Assembly (NCBI RefSeq): GCF_004137355.1
Contig: NZ_SDVB01000311.1
Coordinates: 62,001-126,000 of the forward strand
Source of the DNA: Ciceribacter ferrooxidans
Lineage (GTDB): Bacteria; Pseudomonadota; Alphaproteobacteria; Rhizobiales; Rhizobiaceae
DNA: 64,000 bases
Reading direction: 5' to 3'
In this document: one piece after another, positions 1 through 9,816 of the stretch
Layout of the letters: every line of letters begins with the position of its first letter
How positions within the stretch are numbered: the stretch's first letter is position 1
Made by a program: the position numbers and the translations under genes
Notes under the pieces: model-generated
Told to the model about the DNA's origin: nothing
What the model saw: only the letters and a program-made list of their open reading frames with translations
Databases searched by the model: none

Positions 1-326
1 GACAGACGCCCTTCGCCGTCGCGCCGGATTTCGCCCCTCAGCCAGTGACCGGTATCGAGAACGCCGATGAAATGCCGCCCGTCAGGCAGGAAGCGGATCG
101 AGGACCACGCCCCGAATGCCATCTCAGCCGAGGACAACTCCAGTCCACCAAGAAATTCGAGTGAGCCGAAACGAGTGGCTTGCGACGCACGGTCGAAGAA
201 GTGGATCGGCGCGCTCGCGACCGCGATGCGCTCGGGCTCCTCGGCGACCCCGTCATGCACCATGAGAGCCGCCCCGACGAAAAGGGCGGCACCGATCTGC
301 ACGAAAATTGAAGGTTTAGCCCGCAC
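1..326 (-). CDS. Esterase-like phytase-family exported protein, 3' end cut off by window
   Basis: The minus-strand frame begins at a GTG at 326 and runs off the left edge. It shows an N-terminal hydrophobic segment (about residues 6-20) that fits a signal peptide, then a stretch with [14 protein letters not shown] and [19 protein letters not shown]. This resembles the start of the 'esterase-like activity of phytase' beta-propeller family, which is usually exported. The GTG overlaps the end of cobT by 11 bases, which suggests translational coupling downstream of cobT. Only about 108 residues are visible, so the catalytic part cannot be judged. The family name rests on memory of these N-terminal motifs; the reading frame itself is clear. 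Confidence 0.6.
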   Translation of the reverse strand, partial: MRAKPSIFVQIGAALFVGAALMVHDGVAEEPERIAVASAPIHFFDRASQATRFGSLEFLGGLELSSAEMAFGAWSSIRFLPDGRHFIGVLDTGHWLRGEIRRDGEGRL

Positions 327-2214
327 GGCGCAAGCGATCGCCCCGCGGCGCCCGGGATTTGTCTTCGAAAAGCGCGGCGAGCTGCTCGGTCATCGCGCCG
401 GCCAGTTCATCGGCGTCAACGATGGTTACCGCACGACTATAATAACGGGTCACGTCGTGCCCGATGCCGATCGCCAACAGCTCGACGGGCGAACGGCTTT
501 CGATCTGGTCGATGACGGCACGCAGATGCCGCTCCAGATAGTTGCCCGGATTGACCGACAGCGTGGAGTCGTCCACCGGCGCGCCGTCGGAAATCATCAT
601 GAGAATCTTTCGCTGCTCACGGCGGCCGAGCAAACGACTATGCGCCCACATCAGTGCCTCGCCGTCGATATTCTCCTTGAGCAGGCCTTCGCGCATCATC
701 AGGCCCAAATTGCGACGCGAACGGCGCCAGGGGGCATCGGCCGACTTGTAGACGATGTGTCGAAGATCGTTGAGGCGGCCCGGCGTCGGCGGCTTGCCGT
801 TCGCGAGCCATTTCTCACGAGACTGCCCGCCTTTCCAGGCCTTGGTCGTGAAACCGAGAATCTCGACCTTGACGCCGCAGCGTTCGAGCGTGCGCGCCAG
901 GATATCGGCGCAGGTCGCGGCCACGGTGATGGGACGCCCGCGCATCGAACCGGAATTGTCGATGACCAGCGTCACCACCGTGTCGCGGAACTGCGTATCA
1001 CGCTCCATCTTGAAGGAAAGCGGCTGCATGGGGTCGATCACCATGCGCGGCAGGCGAGCGGTGTCGAGATAGCCTTCTTCGAGATCGAAGTCCCAGGAAC
1101 GGTTCTGCTGCGCCATGAGGCGGCGCTGCAGGCGGTTCGCAAGACGACCGACGGCACCCTGCAGATGCGCGAGCTGCTTGTCGAGGAAAGCCCGTAGCCG
1201 GTCGAGTTCCGCCTCGTCGCAAAGCTCCTCGGCGGTGACGATCTCGTCGAACTCCGTCGTATAGATCCGGTAGTCGACTTTCTCGTTGAAATCGTCGAAG
1301 GGGCTCGCCGGACGACGCATCTCGCCGGGCGTTTCGGAATCATCCTCGCCCTCGTCCATCATCTCGTCTTCCGAGATCTCGGCGCCATCCATCTCGCCTT
1401 CGTCCATCTGCTCCTGGGAGGCTTCGCTCTCCTCCGCGGGTGCAGAGTCCTGGCCGGCTTCTTCTTCGGCGCTTTCCTGATTTTCCTCGTTGCTGCGCGG
1501 CTGATCCTCGTCGGTCGTGTCTTCCTGTTCGCTTTCCTCGGACTCGTCGCCGAAGTCCTCGGCCATTTCCATCGCGCTCAGGATATGGCGCATGACCCTT
1601 GCAAATGCCTGCTGGTCATTGATGGCGTCGCTCAGCCCTTCGAACTCGCTCGAGGCCTTCTCCTCGATGAAGGGCCGCCAGAGATCGAGAACCTTGCCCG
1701 CACTTTCCGGCGGCTTCTCACCCGTCAGCTTTTCCCGCACCAGCATCGCCATGGCTTCGGAGAGCGGGGCATCTTCCTGCCGACTGATCCCGGAGAAGTT
1801 CGCCTTGGCATACTTCTCGGCGTTCATCGTCTGGAGGTTCGCGGCCATGCCGCGCATCCGCAAGGCGCCGATCGATTCAACGCGAGCCTGCTCCACGGCG
1901 TCGAAGACCGCACGGGCATCGACTCCCTGGGGCGCCATGGCCGAATGGACCTTCTGGTCATGGCAGGCGAGCCTGAGGGCCATGGAGTCGCCGAGCCCGC
2001 GCGTCACGGCGAGCTCGTGCGCTGTGGGGCGCTTGGAGAGTTCGGGCAAACGCACGCGTTCGCCCGCGAGGCCCGGGCGTTCGTTGGCGAAGACCACCTC
2101 GACTTCACCGTTGCCGGCCACCGAGCGGACACACCCGGTGATCGCCCGTCGCAGCGGTTCCGTATCCGCCGCCGAACCTGACTTTGCCCTGATATTGTCG
2201 CCCGGCCCTGCCAT
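316..2214 (-). CDS. cobT: Aerobic cobaltochelatase subunit CobT
   Basis: A 632-residue protein, the usual length for CobT. With CobN and CobS it inserts cobalt into hydrogenobyrinic a,c-diamide in the aerobic cobalamin pathway. Residues about 219-296 are extremely rich in Asp/Glu, as is typical. A C-terminal von Willebrand A domain carries the metal-ion-dependent adhesion site DNSGS at 419-423. It lies 15 bases downstream of cobS on the same strand, so the two form an operon. cobN is not in the window. No cobalamin riboswitch was recognised upstream. Confidence 0.95.
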   Translation of the reverse strand: MAGPGDNIRAKSGSAADTEPLRRAITGCVRSVAGNGEVEVVFANERPGLAGERVRLPELSKRPTAHELAVTRGLGDSMALRLACHDQKVHSAMAPQGVDARAVFDAVEQARVESIGALRMRGMAANLQTMNAEKYAKANFSGISRQEDAPLSEAMAMLVREKLTGEKPPESAGKVLDLWRPFIEEKASSEFEGLSDAINDQQAFARVMRHILSAMEMAEDFGDESEESEQEDTTDEDQPRSNEENQESAEEEAGQDSAPAEESEASQEQMDEGEMDGAEISEDEMMDEGEDDSETPGEMRRPASPFDDFNEKVDYRIYTTEFDEIVTAEELCDEAELDRLRAFLDKQLAHLQGAVGRLANRLQRRLMAQQNRSWDFDLEEGYLDTARLPRMVIDPMQPLSFKMERDTQFRDTVVTLVIDNSGSMRGRPITVAATCADILARTLERCGVKVEILGFTTKAWKGGQSREKWLANGKPPTPGRLNDLRHIVYKSADAPWRRSRRNLGLMMREGLLKENIDGEALMWAHSRLLGRREQRKILMMISDGAPVDDSTLSVNPGNYLERHLRAVIDQIESRSPVELLAIGIGHDVTRYYSRAVTIVDADELAGAMTEQLAALFEDKSRAPRGDRLRRAG

Positions 2215-2229
2215 CGTCAGAATGCTTCC

Positions 2230-3222
2230 TTACGCACCGAGAACGATGTTCGCGGCACTCTCCTTCAATTCGACCCCGAAGGCGCGCTGGTACTGTTCCG
2301 CGACCAGGTTGCGCTCGAGTTCGTCGCACTTGTTGAGGAACGTGACGCGGAAGGCGAACGCGACATCGCCGAAGATTTCCGCATTCTCTGCCCAGGTGAT
2401 CACCGTGCGCGGGCTCATGACCGTCGAGAGATCACCGTTCATGAACGCCGATCGGGTAAGATCGGCAAGCCGCACCATGCGCGATACGGTCTCGCGGCCC
2501 GCCTCTGTCGAGGCGAAGCTCTTCACCTTGGCGAGCACGATGTCGACTTCCTTCTCGTGCGGCAGGTAGTTGAGCGTGGTCACGATCGACCAGCGGTCCA
2601 TCTGTGCCTGGTTGATCTGCTGCGTGCCGTGGTAGAGGCCCGTCGTGTCACCGAGGCCGACGGTATTGGCCGTAGCAAACAGGCGGAAGGCGGGATGCGG
2701 GCGGATGACCCGGCTCTGGTCGAGGAGCGTCAGGCGGCCGGAGGATTCCAGAACGCGCTGGATCACGAACATCACGTCCGGACGACCGGCATCGTATTCG
2801 TCGAACACCAGAGCGACGTTGTGCTGGTAGGCCCAGGGAAGGATACCGTCCTTGAACTCGGTAATCTGCTTGCCGTCCTTCAGAACGATCGCGTCCTTGC
2901 CGACCAGGTCGATACGGCTGACGTGGCTGTCGAGGTTCACGCGAACGCAGGGCCAGTTGAGACGCGCCGCAACCTGCTCGATATGCGTCGACTTGCCCGT
3001 CCCGTGGAAGCCCGACACCATGACGCGCCGGTTATGGGCAAAACCGGCGAGAATCGCGAGCGTGGTTTCGCGGTCGAAGAGGTAGTCGGGATCGAGATCC
3101 GGCACATAGGCGTCGCCGGTGCTGTAGGCCGGGACACGGATGTCACTGTCAATTCCGAATACCTCCCGGACCGAAATGGTCGTGTCGGGAAGATTGGACA
3201 CGTCAAGGTCAATTTTGCTCAT
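2230..3222 (-). CDS. cobS: Aerobic cobaltochelatase AAA+ subunit CobS
   Basis: A 330-residue AAA+ ATPase. The Walker [10 protein letters not shown] is at 71-79 and the Walker B LVFDEYD at about 138-144. It forms the ATP-dependent motor ring with CobT that activates CobN for cobalt insertion. I chose the ATG at 3222 (MSKIDLDV), not the in-frame ATG 36 bases upstream, because a GGAGAG ribosome-binding site sits just before 3222 and the N-terminus then matches known CobS proteins. It is the first gene of the cobS-cobT pair. Confidence 0.95.
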   Translation of the reverse strand: MSKIDLDVSNLPDTTISVREVFGIDSDIRVPAYSTGDAYVPDLDPDYLFDRETTLAILAGFAHNRRVMVSGFHGTGKSTHIEQVAARLNWPCVRVNLDSHVSRIDLVGKDAIVLKDGKQITEFKDGILPWAYQHNVALVFDEYDAGRPDVMFVIQRVLESSGRLTLLDQSRVIRPHPAFRLFATANTVGLGDTTGLYHGTQQINQAQMDRWSIVTTLNYLPHEKEVDIVLAKVKSFASTEAGRETVSRMVRLADLTRSAFMNGDLSTVMSPRTVITWAENAEIFGDVAFAFRVTFLNKCDELERNLVAEQYQRAFGVELKESAANIVLGA

Positions 3223-3287
3223 CGTCTCTCCATGCCGGGCGGCGACGACCGGCTGCATATAGAATGCGTATTTCGTAGCGTTTTCGA

Positions 3288-3917
3288 CTAACAGAAGCCA
3301 GACTGCTTTAGCAGTTGATACGCCTGGATAACAGCGCGAAAACGGTCTTCCGAACCCCTATCGCCGCCATTTGCATCCGGGTGATGCTTTTTCACAAGCT
3401 CCTTGTAGCGGCTCTTGATCTCGCTCGCAGACGAGTTCCCCGGAAGGCCGAGCGTGTCGAGCGCCTTGGCTTCCAGGCTCTTGAGTTTTCGGGCCTGCGG
3501 CTGGAAGCGTGCACCCGCGCCGCGGGACTGTCCGACAAAACCAAAGGGGTCCTTGATCCGCGAATGCGTTCCGGCCGTACCGGAACGCAACGTCGAATGC
3601 AGTGGACTATTCCGCGCCGCCTTGTTGACGCCGACCGTCCAGGTCGGACGATGACCGGTAATCGCCTCCTTCTGATAGCGGGCGATCTCGCCGTCCGACA
3701 GGCCGGAAAAGTAGTTGTATCCCTTGTTGTATTCCTTCACGTGCTCGAAGCAGAACAGGAAGAACTGCCCCTCGGCATTGCGACCGACCGGCGCGCGATG
3801 GACTCCAGCCTTGTCGCAGCCGTCCCACTGGCACGTCGGCGTGGCAGGACCGGCATCCTGCTCCTTCTTGCGACGGGTGCGGATGCGATCGAAGTATTTT
3901 GAGTCGAGGTTCATCAT
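3288..3917 (-). CDS. J-domain protein with C-terminal J domain and N-terminal Cys/His cluster
   Basis: A 209-residue protein whose J domain is at the C-terminus (about 150-207), with the Hsp70-stimulating HPD motif at 179-181. That is the reverse of classical DnaJ. The N-terminal part carries a possible zinc site, C29-x4-C34 with C56-x2-H59, and an [10 protein letters not shown] segment. The middle is basic and Gly/Ser-rich. It probably acts as a specialised co-chaperone of DnaK, but the client is unknown. Either of two adjacent ATG codons (3917 or 3914) may be the start; I used the first. It sits between cobS and a divergent BolA gene. Confidence 0.85.
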   Translation of the reverse strand: MMNLDSKYFDRIRTRRKKEQDAGPATPTCQWDGCDKAGVHRAPVGRNAEGQFFLFCFEHVKEYNKGYNYFSGLSDGEIARYQKEAITGHRPTWTVGVNKAARNSPLHSTLRSGTAGTHSRIKDPFGFVGQSRGAGARFQPQARKLKSLEAKALDTLGLPGNSSASEIKSRYKELVKKHHPDANGGDRGSEDRFRAVIQAYQLLKQSGFC

Positions 3918-3952
3918 CGAATTATGGGGTCCCGCTTGCCTTGCGGCAAGAA

Positions 3953-3981
3953 TTGACAAATCAGAATGTTCTTGGCTTTGT
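3953..3981 (+). promoter_or_regulatory. Candidate sigma-70 promoter for the BolA gene
   Basis: TTGACA at 3953-3958 is a perfect -35 element. With a 17-base spacer the -10 would be CTTTGT at 3976-3981, which is weak. The site faces the BolA start at 4023, in the gap between divergent genes. Confidence 0.3.
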
Positions 3982-4022
3982 GGGGGCTTTTCGCTCTCGC
4001 AGCAAAGTCGGAGATAGCCTTA

Positions 4023-4304
4023 ATGTCGGTCCGCTCAACAATCGAAGCCAAGCTCGTCGACGCCTTTCACCCCGAGCGCCTGCTGGTGCTCGACGAAAGC
4101 ATGCAGCATGCCGGACATCAGCCCGGCATGACGGGATCCGGCGAGACGCATATGCGCATCCGTATCGTGGCCGACGCGTTCTCCGGGATGAGCCGTGTCA
4201 CCCGCCACAGGGCCATCACCGACCTCTTGACGGCGGAGTTCGACGCTGGCCTCCACGCCCTTGCTATCGAGGCTGCCGCTCCCGGCGAAGAGACACGCTG
4301 GTAG
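4023..4304 (+). CDS. BolA family protein
   Basis: A 93-residue protein with the BolA-family pattern: an H-x-R-I-x-I-V-A-x-x-F strand, and RVTRHRAI near residues 57-64. BolA-like proteins work with monothiol glutaredoxins in iron-sulfur cluster trafficking and iron-responsive regulation. The ATG at 4023 is preferred because a GGAGA site precedes it and upstream codons would add an unrelated hydrophobic extension. It is divergent from the J-domain gene and convergent with aroB. The 125 bases between it and aroB hold no recognisable gene. Confidence 0.88.
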   Translation: MSVRSTIEAKLVDAFHPERLLVLDESMQHAGHQPGMTGSGETHMRIRIVADAFSGMSRVTRHRAITDLLTAEFDAGLHALAIEAAAPGEETRW

Positions 4305-4429
4305 AACGCAGACGCAGCGACTTCGATCCGCGACACTCGTCCGCGGATCAGCGTCATTTCGCCGCCCTGGTTGAGAGCGGGACGAACGCACTGGAGCAGT
4401 GCAATGGGGCGCACGCCGGGCAGGAATAA

Positions 4430-5557
4430 TTATCCCGGATGTTTCTCCTGAAGGAAGCTGAAGACCTCCGACGCCGCGACATCGTCGGCAACAAACGACT
4501 GGCCGATGCCGTGTGTCAGGATGAATGTGAGCTTGCCGCCCTTGACCTTCTTGTCCTGGGCGATCGCCTCCATCAATATATCGGTCGGCGGAAGCTCGCC
4601 TTCAATATCCCCCATCGCCATCGGAAGGCCGACGGCTTTGAGATGAGCCGCCACCCGCTCGGCGTCATCCGGGCTCGCGAGATTGAGGCGCGCGGAAAAC
4701 TGGTGCGCCAGCACCATACCGATCGCAACCCCCTCGCCGTGGACGAGACGCTTGCTGTCGTATCCGGTCGCCGCCTCGAGTGCGTGGCCGAAGGTATGGC
4801 CGAGATTGAGCAGCGCGCGGCGGCCGAGTTCGCGCTCATCGGCAGCAACCACTTCCGCCTTCGCCCGGCAGCTCGTCGCAATCGCCTCGGCACGCGCCTC
4901 ACCGCCGGCGAAGACACCCTCCCAGTTTCGTTCGAGCCATTCGAAGAAGTCCGGTTTGTCGATCAGGCCGTACTTGACCACTTCGGCGTAACCGGCCCGG
5001 AATTCACGCTTGCTCAGGCTGCTGAGCACCGCCGTGTCCGCAAGCACGAGATCCGGTTGGTAGAACACGCCGACGAGGTTCTTGCCCTGGCGGGTATTGA
5101 TGCCCGTTTTGCCACCGACCGAGGAGTCCACCTGCGCCAGAAGCGAGGTCGGAATCTGCACGAAACGGACACCCCGGCGGACGATCCCGGCCGCAAAGCC
5201 GGTCAGATCACCAATCACGCCGCCGCCAAGTGCGATGACGGCGTCGTTGCGCTCGATCCGGGCCTCGAGGAGGACATCACACACCCTCATCAGATGCTCG
5301 AAGCTCTTGGTCTTCTCGCCCGCCGGCAGGCTCAGCGACACAGCCTCGATCCCATCGGTCTGCAGGCTGTCCATCAACGCGTCGAGATAGAGGGGACCGA
5401 CATGCTCATCGGTGATGATTGCAGCCTTACGTCCCTTGATGCGGGTGGATATCTCGCCACCCGCGCGCGCAATCAGGCCCCTCCCGATCAGGATATCATA
5501 AGCCCGGTCACCGAGCGGCACATGGACGAGACGTTCCGAACTCTCAACTTCAGTCAT
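4430..5557 (-). CDS. aroB: 3-dehydroquinate synthase AroB
   Basis: A 375-residue enzyme that converts DAHP to 3-dehydroquinate in the shikimate pathway. It shows the NAD-binding GGGVIGD at 111-117 and the active-site segment VDSSVGGKTGIN at 143-154, with a full-length C-terminal metal-binding half. Its start codon overlaps the end of aroK by 8 bases, so the two are translationally coupled in the usual alphaproteobacterial aroK-aroB order. Confidence 0.96.
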   Translation of the reverse strand: MTEVESSERLVHVPLGDRAYDILIGRGLIARAGGEISTRIKGRKAAIITDEHVGPLYLDALMDSLQTDGIEAVSLSLPAGEKTKSFEHLMRVCDVLLEARIERNDAVIALGGGVIGDLTGFAAGIVRRGVRFVQIPTSLLAQVDSSVGGKTGINTRQGKNLVGVFYQPDLVLADTAVLSSLSKREFRAGYAEVVKYGLIDKPDFFEWLERNWEGVFAGGEARAEAIATSCRAKAEVVAADERELGRRALLNLGHTFGHALEAATGYDSKRLVHGEGVAIGMVLAHQFSARLNLASPDDAERVAAHLKAVGLPMAMGDIEGELPPTDILMEAIAQDKKVKGGKLTFILTHGIGQSFVADDVAASEVFSFLQEKHPG

Positions 5558-6143
5558 ATTTGCGGCCTTTGGTACAGTATTCCACGATCGCCTCGAGCAC
5601 CTCGTCGACGATGACTTCCTTGCGCTCGTCCCGCGACTGAACCGTCACGTCCGCCAGTCCGTAGACCGGATAGCGCTGGTTCATCAGATTTTCGAGCGTC
5701 TGCTTCGGGTTTTCCGTCTTCAGCAGAGGACGATGATCGCGCTTGTTGACACGCTCCCAGAGCACATCCAGATCAGCCTTCAGCCACAACGAGATCCCAC
5801 CGCGCTCGATCTGCCTGCGCGTCTTTTCGTTGATGAAGGCGCCTCCTCCGGTCGATATCACGCGCGGACCGGTTCTCAGAAGCCGCTTGATGACCCGCGT
5901 CTCTAGCTCGCGGAACTCGCTCTCGCCATAGGCGGCAAAGAGTTCGCTGATCGTCATCCGTGACACCCGCTCGATTTCGGCATCGGTATCGACGAAGGGA
6001 AGACCGAGCTGCGAGGCCGTCATGCGGCCGATCGCCGACTTTCCGGCACCCATCAATCCGACGAAGACCAGATTTCTGCGCCCGAGCGCTGCGCGGGCAC
6101 GCGCACTCAGCGACGGGGCAAGGGGTGGGGTCAAATCGGTCAT
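5550..6143 (-). CDS. aroK: Shikimate kinase AroK
   Basis: A 197-residue P-loop kinase phosphorylating shikimate. The Walker A motif GLMGAGKSA is at 29-37, the substrate-binding DTD at 52-54 and a GGGAF segment further on. The open frame extends upstream, but the ATG at 6143 gives the normal alphaproteobacterial N-terminus, and the added upstream residues look non-coding. It precedes and overlaps aroB. The 150 bases to the divergent small membrane protein gene must contain its promoter. Confidence 0.95.
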   Translation of the reverse strand: MTDLTPPLAPSLSARARAALGRRNLVFVGLMGAGKSAIGRMTASQLGLPFVDTDAEIERVSRMTISELFAAYGESEFRELETRVIKRLLRTGPRVISTGGGAFINEKTRRQIERGGISLWLKADLDVLWERVNKRDHRPLLKTENPKQTLENLMNQRYPVYGLADVTVQSRDERKEVIVDEVLEAIVEYCTKGRKYD

Positions 6144-6233
6144 CGGCCTGTTCACGTCTCTTTTGAGAACGGTATTGACAAATGCGGGCCGAGCGTCAAG
6201 CCACAGTGACTGAAAGAGGTACCCGCCGCGGGC

Positions 6234-6269
6234 TTGCAACGGCTCCAAGCCCTCTTCATATAGAAGAGG
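6234..6269 (+). promoter_or_regulatory. Promoter with palindrome over the -10 element, upstream of small membrane protein and xerD
   Basis: TTGCAA at 6234-6239 and CATATA at 6257-6262 are separated by 17 bases, a good alphaproteobacterial sigma-70 arrangement. The -10 sits inside an inverted repeat CCTCTTC-ATATA-GAAGAGG (6251-6269, 7-base perfect arms). A repressor bound there would block the promoter. The start codon of the 50-residue protein is 24 bases further on. Confidence 0.5.
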
Positions 6270-6293
6270 CGCCCGCGGACGAAGGATGATCCG

Positions 6294-6446
6294 ATGCCGA
6301 CCCTGTTTCGTTTCCTCTTCTTCTGCGCGACGATCGCCGCCATGATCTACGGAACAATGTATGCGCTCGTCCTCTTCGTGGAGCCGAAGGAGCGGCAGAT
6401 CACCGTCCGGATTCCCTCCGAGCGGGTCAACCCGACGCAAGAATAG
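6294..6446 (+). CDS. Small single-span membrane protein (50 residues), unknown function
   Basis: The ATG at 6294 has a GAAGGA site about 7 bases upstream. The 50-residue product starts [10 protein letters not shown], has one hydrophobic span (about residues 4-29) and ends in a short charged tail with [16 protein letters not shown]. The reading frame, ribosome-binding site and promoter all agree, and xerD follows after 29 bases, so it is very likely translated. I do not recognise the family. The protein would be anchored in the inner membrane with a hydrophilic C-terminus. Confidence 0.75.
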   Translation: MPTLFRFLFFCATIAAMIYGTMYALVLFVEPKERQITVRIPSERVNPTQE

Positions 6447-6475
6447 GCCGAGCCGAGGCAAGCAGGAAACTTCCC

Positions 6476-7423
6476 GTGTCCGATCTCAGCAAAGCACGCA
6501 TCGAGGCGTTTCTGGAGATGATGAGCGCCGAACGGGGCGCCGCAGGAAATACCCTTGCCTCCTACGAACACGACCTTCAGGATCTCTGGTCGTTTCTCGC
6601 GCCACGCAAGGTCAGCGTGGTGGAGGCAAGATCCGCCGACCTCGCCGCCTATCTCGTCGACCTGGCGAGACGCGGCTTCATGGAGACCTCTCAGGCGCGC
6701 CGCCTCTCGGCAATGCGCCAGTTCTACAAGTTCCTCTACGCCGAGGGCATCCGCGCCGACGATCCGACGTCGATCCTTGATGCACCAAAAAAGGCGCGCG
6801 GGCTTCCAAAGACACTTTCGGTCCAAGACGTCGAAAGACTGCTGTCGCTCGCGCAGCAGGAGAGCGAAGCAGGGGGAGACGACAAACTCTCGAAACTGCG
6901 AATGTTGGCTCTTCTCGAACTTCTGTATGCGACGGGAATGCGTGTCAGTGAACTTGTCGCCCTCCCGGCCAAGGTTCTTGCGCAAGAAGGTCGTTTCCTA
7001 GTGATCCGCGGCAAGGGAGCGAAGGAACGGCTCGTGCCCTTGTCGCGTAGCGCGATCGCCGCGGTTCAGGCCTATGGCGAGGAGCTGGCGCGCACGACCA
7101 AGGAAACAAAGGAGAGGGCCCTCTGGCTGTTTCCGGCCGCGAGCAAGGAAGGATACCTGCCGCGTCAGGTATTCGCGCGTGACTTGAAGGGTCTCGCAGC
7201 CCGCGCCGGCCTTAACGCGGCCGCCATCTCGCCCCACGTGCTGCGCCACGCCTTCGCCAGCCATCTCCTCGCCAACGGCGCGGACCTCCGGGTGGTTCAG
7301 GAACTACTCGGCCATTCCGACATCTCGACGACCCAAATCTACACGCATGTGCTCGATGAACGCCTGCAGCAGCTCGTTCAGACGCATCACCCTCTTGCCA
7401 AAGTGGCGAAAAACCACGATTAG
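6476..7423 (+). CDS. xerD: Tyrosine recombinase XerD
   Basis: A 315-residue site-specific recombinase that resolves chromosome dimers at dif with XerC. An N-terminal SAM-like core-binding domain (about 5-95) precedes the catalytic domain with R156, H254-x-x-R257, H280 and the nucleophile Y289. The start is a GTG at 6476, the only one giving the normal [17 protein letters not shown]-terminus. It follows the small membrane protein gene by 29 bases. The partner xerC is also in this window at 61.9 kb. A weak hairpin (7425-7439, ACCGGC-AAC-GCCGGT) follows the stop but lacks a T run. Confidence 0.93.
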   Translation: MSDLSKARIEAFLEMMSAERGAAGNTLASYEHDLQDLWSFLAPRKVSVVEARSADLAAYLVDLARRGFMETSQARRLSAMRQFYKFLYAEGIRADDPTSILDAPKKARGLPKTLSVQDVERLLSLAQQESEAGGDDKLSKLRMLALLELLYATGMRVSELVALPAKVLAQEGRFLVIRGKGAKERLVPLSRSAIAAVQAYGEELARTTKETKERALWLFPAASKEGYLPRQVFARDLKGLAARAGLNAAAISPHVLRHAFASHLLANGADLRVVQELLGHSDISTTQIYTHVLDERLQQLVQTHHPLAKVAKNHD

Positions 7424-7485
7424 GACCGGCAACGCCGGTGCCACGCGCCCTTGAAGCACGCGCATAACGATCGGAAAGCGTTTCA

Positions 7486-8439
7486 ATGCACAACTATCTC
7501 GATTTCGAAAAGCCTATCTCCGACCTGGAAGGCAAGATCCACGAGCTGAAGAAACTCGCGGAAGAAGATGAGAGCATCGACACGTCGGAGGAAATCGCTC
7601 GTCTCGAGGTTCGCGTGCGTGAGGCGATGGAGGAAATCTACTCCAAGCTCAATGCCTGGCAGAAGACGCAGGTGGCCCGTCATCCGCAGCGTCCCCACTT
7701 CGTAGACTACGCCGCAAAGCTCTTCACAGAGTTCACGCCGCTCGCCGGCGACCGCAAGTTCGCAGAAGACGCGGCGATCCAGGCTGGCTTCGCACGGTTT
7801 CGCGGTGAGCCTGTCGCGGTGATCGGTCAGGAAAAGGGCAACGATACCAAGTCGCGCCTGATGCACAACTTCGGCAGCGCCCGTCCGGAAGGTTACCGGA
7901 AGGCGATCCGCATCATGGAAATGGCCAACCGCTTCGGCCTGCCGGTGGTTACGCTGATCGATACCGCCGGAGCTTATCCCGGCATCGGAGCCGAAGAGCG
8001 CGGCCAGGCGGAAGCAATTGCGCGTTCCACCGAGACCTGCCTCAACCTGCGCGTCCCGATCGTTTCGGTGGTGGTCGGTGAGGGCGGATCGGGCGGCGCC
8101 ATCGCGATCGCCACAGGCAATCGCGTTTACATGCTCGAGCATGCGATCTACTCGGTTATCTCTCCGGAGGGTGCCGCCTCCATCCTCTGGCGCGACTCGA
8201 CCCGGGCCAAGGAAGCCGCGACGAACATGAAGATTACCGCCGAGGATCTGAAGGCAATGAACGTGATCGACGGCATCATCCCGGAACCGATTGGCGGAGC
8301 ACACCGCGATCCGGATGCGGTCATCAGCCGGACCGGCGACGTCATCGCCTCCGCACTCGGCGATCTCGGACGCCTGTCGGGCGATCGGCTGCGGCAGGAG
8401 CGTCGGCAGAAATTCCTTGATATCGGCCGCTCGCTTTGA
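7486..8439 (+). CDS. accA: Acetyl-CoA carboxylase carboxyltransferase subunit alpha AccA
   Basis: A 317-residue protein of normal length. It forms, with AccD, the carboxyltransferase that makes malonyl-CoA for fatty acid synthesis. It has the N-terminal helical coiled segment (about 5-75) and the crotonase-like core with DTAGAYPGIGAEERGQ and GEGGSGGA, which form the acyl-CoA oxyanion pocket. It is 62 bases downstream of xerD. A 7-base perfect hairpin (8483-8503) lies after its stop. Confidence 0.96.
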   Translation: MHNYLDFEKPISDLEGKIHELKKLAEEDESIDTSEEIARLEVRVREAMEEIYSKLNAWQKTQVARHPQRPHFVDYAAKLFTEFTPLAGDRKFAEDAAIQAGFARFRGEPVAVIGQEKGNDTKSRLMHNFGSARPEGYRKAIRIMEMANRFGLPVVTLIDTAGAYPGIGAEERGQAEAIARSTETCLNLRVPIVSVVVGEGGSGGAIAIATGNRVYMLEHAIYSVISPEGAASILWRDSTRAKEAATNMKITAEDLKAMNVIDGIIPEPIGGAHRDPDAVISRTGDVIASALGDLGRLSGDRLRQERRQKFLDIGRSL

Positions 8440-8482
8440 TGCATCGTTCGAAGCCATAATCCTGCTGTCTTTGAATGCTAGG

Positions 8483-8503
8483 CGCCGACCCGTTATGTCG
8501 GCG
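8483..8503 (+). terminator. Hairpin after accA, terminator-like but without T run
   Basis: CGCCGAC (8483-8489), a 7-base loop, then GTCGGCG (8497-8503), all perfectly paired. No run of T follows, so termination is possible but unproven. Confidence 0.3.
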
Positions 8504-8607
8504 GGCGGCGCGACCATGGTTTACAATTTGTGAAGGTTGCGATCGTATATTAGGCGAGCGACGTGCCAGTCGTCGACGTTACCCCTTTTTCGAGATGAGA
8601 ATCCCGA

Positions 8608-9816
8608 ATGCGTTTGAACCCAACCGCTCTTCTGATGATTGCCCTCGCCATGGGTCTTGCGGGCTGCAACGATACGCTCGACAGCGTCGTCGACCCTTCC
8701 ACCGTCAAGAACAAGGTCGAATACCAGCTGCCTTCGCGCGTTCTCGACGAAATGAAGGCAAAGGGCATGGAGCGGAATTCGCCGATCGCCATGCGCATCT
8801 TCAAGGAAGAGGGTGTCCTGGAAATCTGGAAGGCGAAGACGAACAACCGTTTCGACAAGATTGCCGAATATCAGATATGTGCCTGGTCGGGGCGACTTGG
8901 CCCGAAGATCAAGGAAGGCGACCGCCAGGCTCCGGAGGGCTTCTACCCCCTTTCCCCCTACCACCTGAACCCGAATTCCAAGTATTTCCTGGCCATTAAT
9001 ACCGGATACCCGAACCGCTACGACCAGGCGAACGGCCGCAACGGCACCAATCTCATGATCCACGGCGCGTGCTCGTCTTCGGGCTGCTATTCGATGACGG
9101 ATGCGCAGATCCTGGAAATCTACGCCTTTGCTCGCGACGCATTCAAGGGCGGCCAGCAGACGGTACAGTTGCAGGCCTTTCCATTCCGCATGACCGCCGA
9201 CAACATGGCGCGCCATCAGCATAGCCCACACTACGACTTCTGGAAGATGCTGAAGGTCGGCTACGACAACTTCGAAGTCACCAAGCGTCCGCCCGAGGTC
9301 GGCGTCTGCGACCGCAAATACGTCTTCAATCAGCAGATCGAGGAAGGCAAGACTCTGAGCGCCGCGGCCGCCTGTCCGCCGATGACGACGCCCCCTGCCC
9401 TGCAGATGGCGCTTGCGTCTTACAACACGCAGTACGAGCGCGACTTCGCCAAGGCGTCCAGGAAATACGACGGTAAGATCTGGTATGACCCGACCGAGGC
9501 GGAACGCAAGGCTCTCGTTGCCGAGATGCGCAAGGGTCATGACCTCGCCTACGCGCCGACAGGCTCCGCGCTCAAGGCCGGGAAACTCCTGAAGATCGAG
9601 GAATTCGAAAAGCTCGTCGCGGAAAAGGACGCCGCGGCAAAACCGGTTGCCGCACCCGCGACGACCGCCGCTTCCGCGCGGCCTCCTGCGAAGGCGGCCG
9701 AAGTCGCACAAACGGCGAGTGTACCGGTGCCCCAGGTAAATCCGCTCGCTCCGGCACCTGTGGCGCAGGCTGCCGAGGAGCCCAAGAAGCCGTTCTGGAA
9801 GTTCTGGCAGAAGTGA
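8608..9816 (+). CDS. YafK-type L,D-transpeptidase family lipoprotein
   Basis: A 402-residue envelope protein. An N-terminal signal ends in the lipobox LAGC (17-20), predicting lipidation at C20. The YkuD-type catalytic motif IHGACSSSGCYSM spans 151-163 with H152 and nucleophile C160. The core resembles the YafK/murein L,D-transpeptidase family, which makes or cuts peptidoglycan cross-links or lipoprotein links. The C-terminal 80 residues are a low-complexity Ala/Pro linker ending in a basic-aromatic KKPFWKFWQK, probably a wall or membrane contact. Its stop overlaps the next start by four bases (GTGA). Confidence 0.85.
   Translation: MRLNPTALLMIALAMGLAGCNDTLDSVVDPSTVKNKVEYQLPSRVLDEMKAKGMERNSPIAMRIFKEEGVLEIWKAKTNNRFDKIAEYQICAWSGRLGPKIKEGDRQAPEGFYPLSPYHLNPNSKYFLAINTGYPNRYDQANGRNGTNLMIHGACSSSGCYSMTDAQILEIYAFARDAFKGGQQTVQLQAFPFRMTADNMARHQHSPHYDFWKMLKVGYDNFEVTKRPPEVGVCDRKYVFNQQIEEGKTLSAAAACPPMTTPPALQMALASYNTQYERDFAKASRKYDGKIWYDPTEAERKALVAEMRKGHDLAYAPTGSALKAGKLLKIEEFEKLVAEKDAAAKPVAAPATTAASARPPAKAAEVAQTASVPVPQVNPLAPAPVAQAAEEPKKPFWKFWQK

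Noticed and set aside
316-3222. Cobalamin riboswitch upstream of cobS
   Set aside because: The 65 bases between cobS and the J-domain gene are too short and show no B12-box-like motif.
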